64,000 nucleotides of DNA. Origin: Ruegeria arenilitoris. GTDB taxonomy: Bacteria; Pseudomonadota; Alphaproteobacteria; Rhodobacterales; Rhodobacteraceae. The notes below the pieces were generated by a model, which saw only the letters and a list, made by a program, of their open reading frames with translations, was not told where the DNA came from and did not search any database. Position 1 is the stretch's first letter, and each line of letters begins with the position of its first letter. The stretch covers positions 248,001 through 312,000 of the forward strand of contig NZ_WPZO01000003.1 in NCBI RefSeq assembly GCF_013031355.1, read 5' to 3'. Shown here in pieces: positions 62,358-64,000 of this stretch. Both the position numbers and the translations under genes were made by a program.

Positions 62358-63128
62358 ATGGCACAATTTGACACGATCCGGACGGCGACCGGCGCGCGCG
62401 CTGCCCAGATTGACGAGGGCCTGCGCGCCCACATGAACAAAGTCTACGGCACGATGTCCGTGGGTATGCTGATTACGTTTGCAGCGGCCTGGGCAATTGC
62501 CGGTCTGGCGGTTTCGTCCGTACCGACAGAATACCAGATCAGCGCAAGCACTTACCTGACGCAGTTCGGTGCAACACTGTTCGCGTCGCCCCTTAAGTGG
62601 ATCATCATGTTTGCCCCGCTGGCCTTTGTGTTCGGCTTCAGCGCCGGTATCAACCGCCTGTCCGCAGCAGCAGCACAGACGGTATTCTATGTGTTCGCGG
62701 CCGTTATGGGCGTGTCGATCAGCTGGATTTTCCTGGTCTTTACCGGGCAGTCGATCATCCAGGTGTTCCTGATCACATCCATCGCCTTCGCGGGCCTGTC
62801 TCTCTATGGTTACACCACCAAGAAAGACCTGTCGGGCATGGGCACGTTCCTGATGATGGGCCTGATCGGCCTGATCGTTGCGATGATCGTCAACTGGTTC
62901 CTGCAGTCGCCTGCAATGATGTATGCGATCTCGGTTATTGGTGTACTGATCTTCGCGGGCCTGACCGCTTATGACACGCAGAGCATCAAGAATACCTACC
63001 TTCAGATGGCTCACTCGGGCGATCAGGAATGGTTGGGTAAAGCCGCTATCATGGGCGCACTGAGCCTGTATCTGGACTTCATCAACATGTTCATGTTCCT
63101 GCTGCAGCTCTTTGGCAGCCGCGAATAA
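62358..63128 (+). CDS. Bax inhibitor-1/YccA family membrane protein
   Basis: 256 aa, seven hydrophobic helices. BI-1 family features: N-terminal soluble segment (residues 1-30, LRAHMNKVYGTMSVGMLITF), SAGINRLSAAAAQTVFYVFA, and the C-terminal LTAYDTQSIKNTYLQMAHSG, whose Asp is the conserved pH-sensing residue. Members modulate Ca2+ leak or membrane-protein quality control; the specific role here is not known. GAAGGGAGA lies before the ATG. Strong terminator downstream. Confidence 0.94.
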   Translation: MAQFDTIRTATGARAAQIDEGLRAHMNKVYGTMSVGMLITFAAAWAIAGLAVSSVPTEYQISASTYLTQFGATLFASPLKWIIMFAPLAFVFGFSAGINRLSAAAAQTVFYVFAAVMGVSISWIFLVFTGQSIIQVFLITSIAFAGLSLYGYTTKKDLSGMGTFLMMGLIGLIVAMIVNWFLQSPAMMYAISVIGVLIFAGLTAYDTQSIKNTYLQMAHSGDQEWLGKAAIMGALSLYLDFINMFMFLLQLFGSRE

Positions 63129-63150
63129 GGCTACAGCGACTTAAATATCC

Positions 63151-63186
63151 AAAGGGCGGGTCCTTGCAGACCCGCCCTTTTCTTTT
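63151..63186 (+). terminator. Terminator of the BI-1 gene
   Basis: AAAGGGCGGGTC (63151-63162), loop CTTGCA, GACCCGCCCTTT (63169-63180), then TCTTTT. Perfect 12-bp stem. Confidence 0.95.
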
Positions 63187-63240
63187 GATGAGTTGGGAAA
63201 TCGACCGATACGCCCTGTGATCCTCGCGCCCGACACGTAC

Positions 63241-63270
63241 AAAAAAGGCCCCGTCCAGATGGCGGGGCCT
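63241..63270 (-). terminator. Terminator of the 63295 lipoprotein gene
   Basis: On the minus strand AGGCCCCG (from 63270) pairs with CGGGGCCT, followed by TTTTT at 63241-63245. Lies 25 bp after the lipoprotein stop. Confidence 0.9.
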
Positions 63271-63294
63271 CAATCATTGCATATGCTTGTTCGA

Positions 63295-63801
63295 TCAGCT
63301 GCAGTTCAGCGCCACGGCGAAACCCGAACTGCGATCGGAATTGCCCTTGCGGTAGACATCACCCGCCGGCAGGCAGCCGGTGAACTGCTCGGCATCGCGG
63401 CCGAATGTTGCGCCGACCGCGTTATCCACTCGGGTGCTGTTGTTTGCGGTGCGCAGGACGCCGTACAGAGTACCATTCACGTTGACTGTGCTCAGGAACA
63501 GGTTGGTGTCCGATCCGGTCAGAAGCACCGCATCAGTGTCGCTGCGCCCGCCATTGTCGATTGCGACACGCGCAACTTTCTGCGGATCGGTCTGGTCGGT
63601 TACCACGGGAACTGCGGGCAGCACGGCCAATTCAGCCGGTACGTTCGTCGCAGGCGACAGGAAGGCAGCCGCTCCCTGAACATCCGAGATAGAGCGGGGT
63701 TCACCATCGATCCCCGTGAACCCGACGCCTTCGCGGTTATAGGGGTCTTCGCAGGCCGCAAGGGCCAGAACGGTCATTGTGGAAAACAAGATTTTTTTCA
63801 T
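63295..63801 (-). CDS. Hypothetical lipoprotein
   Basis: 168 aa. MKKILFSTMTVLALAAC gives lipobox LAA-C17. The mature part is rich in Asn, Thr and Val (LTGSDTNLFLSTVNVNGTLY, VLRTANNSTRVDNAVGATF) and likely beta-rich, with two Cys near the C-terminus (TGCLP, ALNCS). Not recognised as a named family. ATG 63801 is preferred; ATG 63813 would add four residues. Own terminator. Confidence 0.75.
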   Translation of the reverse strand: MKKILFSTMTVLALAACEDPYNREGVGFTGIDGEPRSISDVQGAAAFLSPATNVPAELAVLPAVPVVTDQTDPQKVARVAIDNGGRSDTDAVLLTGSDTNLFLSTVNVNGTLYGVLRTANNSTRVDNAVGATFGRDAEQFTGCLPAGDVYRKGNSDRSSGFAVALNCS

Positions 63802-63950
63802 GACGGCCAACATTTTGGAACGGTTTGTTGAAGCGTATCGGCAAGCCTCTGCAAAAAGCAACCCACTGCGGACCCGATTGCCCTGCCCGCTGATGCTTCG
63901 TTGCAACGGAGTGAAGCGTCATGAAACCCTGCCCCAAAAGGTCCGCAAAG

Positions 63951-63977
63951 AAAAAGGGCCCTGCCGAGGCAGAACCC
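63951..63977 (-). terminator. Probable terminator for a gene entering from the right edge
   Basis: On the minus strand GGG..CTGC pairs with GCAG..CCC (arms 63956-63977, two mismatches), followed by TTTTTCTTT (63947-63955). A minus-strand stop TAG at 63977-63979 lies directly before it with an open frame to the window edge, so a neighbouring CDS may end here. Confidence 0.45.
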
Positions 63978-64000
63978 TATGAAACTGTCCAAGTTGGACG

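Noticed and set aside
1-64000. Prophage, insertion sequence, CRISPR or defence island
   Set aside because: No transposase, integrase, phage structural, Cas or restriction-type proteins and no regular repeat array were found on either strand.

Overview
The window looks like a chromosomal core segment from a marine alphaproteobacterium of the Roseobacter group (Rhodobacteraceae, closest in feel to Ruegeria/Phaeobacter). The basis is the high-GC coding style and family content: a propionyl-CoA carboxylase / methylmalonyl-CoA mutase cluster with a ScfR/PccR-type regulator, the choline-O-sulfate genes betI-betC-betA, HdaA, LolCE/LolD, short ProS without an editing insert, DUF1127 and DUF465 proteins, and 'ATGA' stop/start overlaps. 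I assign no species. I see no rRNA, prophage, insertion sequence, CRISPR array or conjugative module.

Layout. 1-10 kb: a YHS protein, a zinc-ribbon protein, rlmB, tRNA-Tyr, a coupled PLP protein / sugar-lactone oxidase pair, DUF2478, NnrU, a Tag-like glycosylase, an HExxH lipoprotein, a cytochrome c, a DMT protein and lolD/lolC(E). 10-13.5 kb: a small unknown gene and a GT2 glycosyltransferase between lolC(E) and proS, which looks like an islet. 13.5-16 kb: a coupled FAD oxidoreductase / 2OG-Fe(II) oxygenase pair of unknown substrate. 16-19.3 kb: AI-2E family permease, hdaA and ppx, with no ppk between the last two. 19.3-22.5 kb: a small secreted protein, an EEP nuclease, a TerB-DnaJ protein, a GNAT and a glyoxalase-like protein.

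22.5-35.1 kb is the most coherent block. scpA (methylmalonyl-CoA mutase), pccA and pccB (propionyl-CoA carboxylase) all run leftwards, interleaved with a DUF4174 protein, a tiny lipoprotein, a DcaP-like porin and two small unknown genes. A Bcr/CflA exporter and the ScfR-type regulator lie to the right. TTTGCAAA-type palindromes occur upstream of both pccB and the regulator. The block converts propionyl-CoA to succinyl-CoA; the epimerase is not in the window. 35-39.4 kb: DUF465 and betI-betC-betA, which turn choline-O-sulfate into choline and betaine aldehyde; betB is absent. 39.4-52.5 kb: mainly transporters (EamA, ArgO with divergent ArgP, MFS, BASS, two SLC13-RCK paralogues), plus YebC, a GATase1 protein, a flavin dehydrogenase, a META protein and a YmdB-like phosphodiesterase. 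52.5-64 kb: fthC, mgtE, guanine and 8-oxoguanine deaminases, HisN-like phosphatase, a PraR-like XRE regulator, quinone oxidoreductase with a convergent LysR gene, DUF1127, a Bax-inhibitor-1 protein and a final lipoprotein.

I found no dramatic new system. The best leads are: (i) the paired operator-like 13-mers at pccB and the regulator; (ii) a strong leftward terminator at 27904-27942 with no gene in front of it, suggesting an unannotated small RNA; (iii) a structured non-coding stretch with a terminator at 1-177; (iv) a possible ATT start for the zinc-ribbon gene; (v) the orphan oxidase/oxygenase pair; (vi) unexplained small genes inside the propionate cluster.
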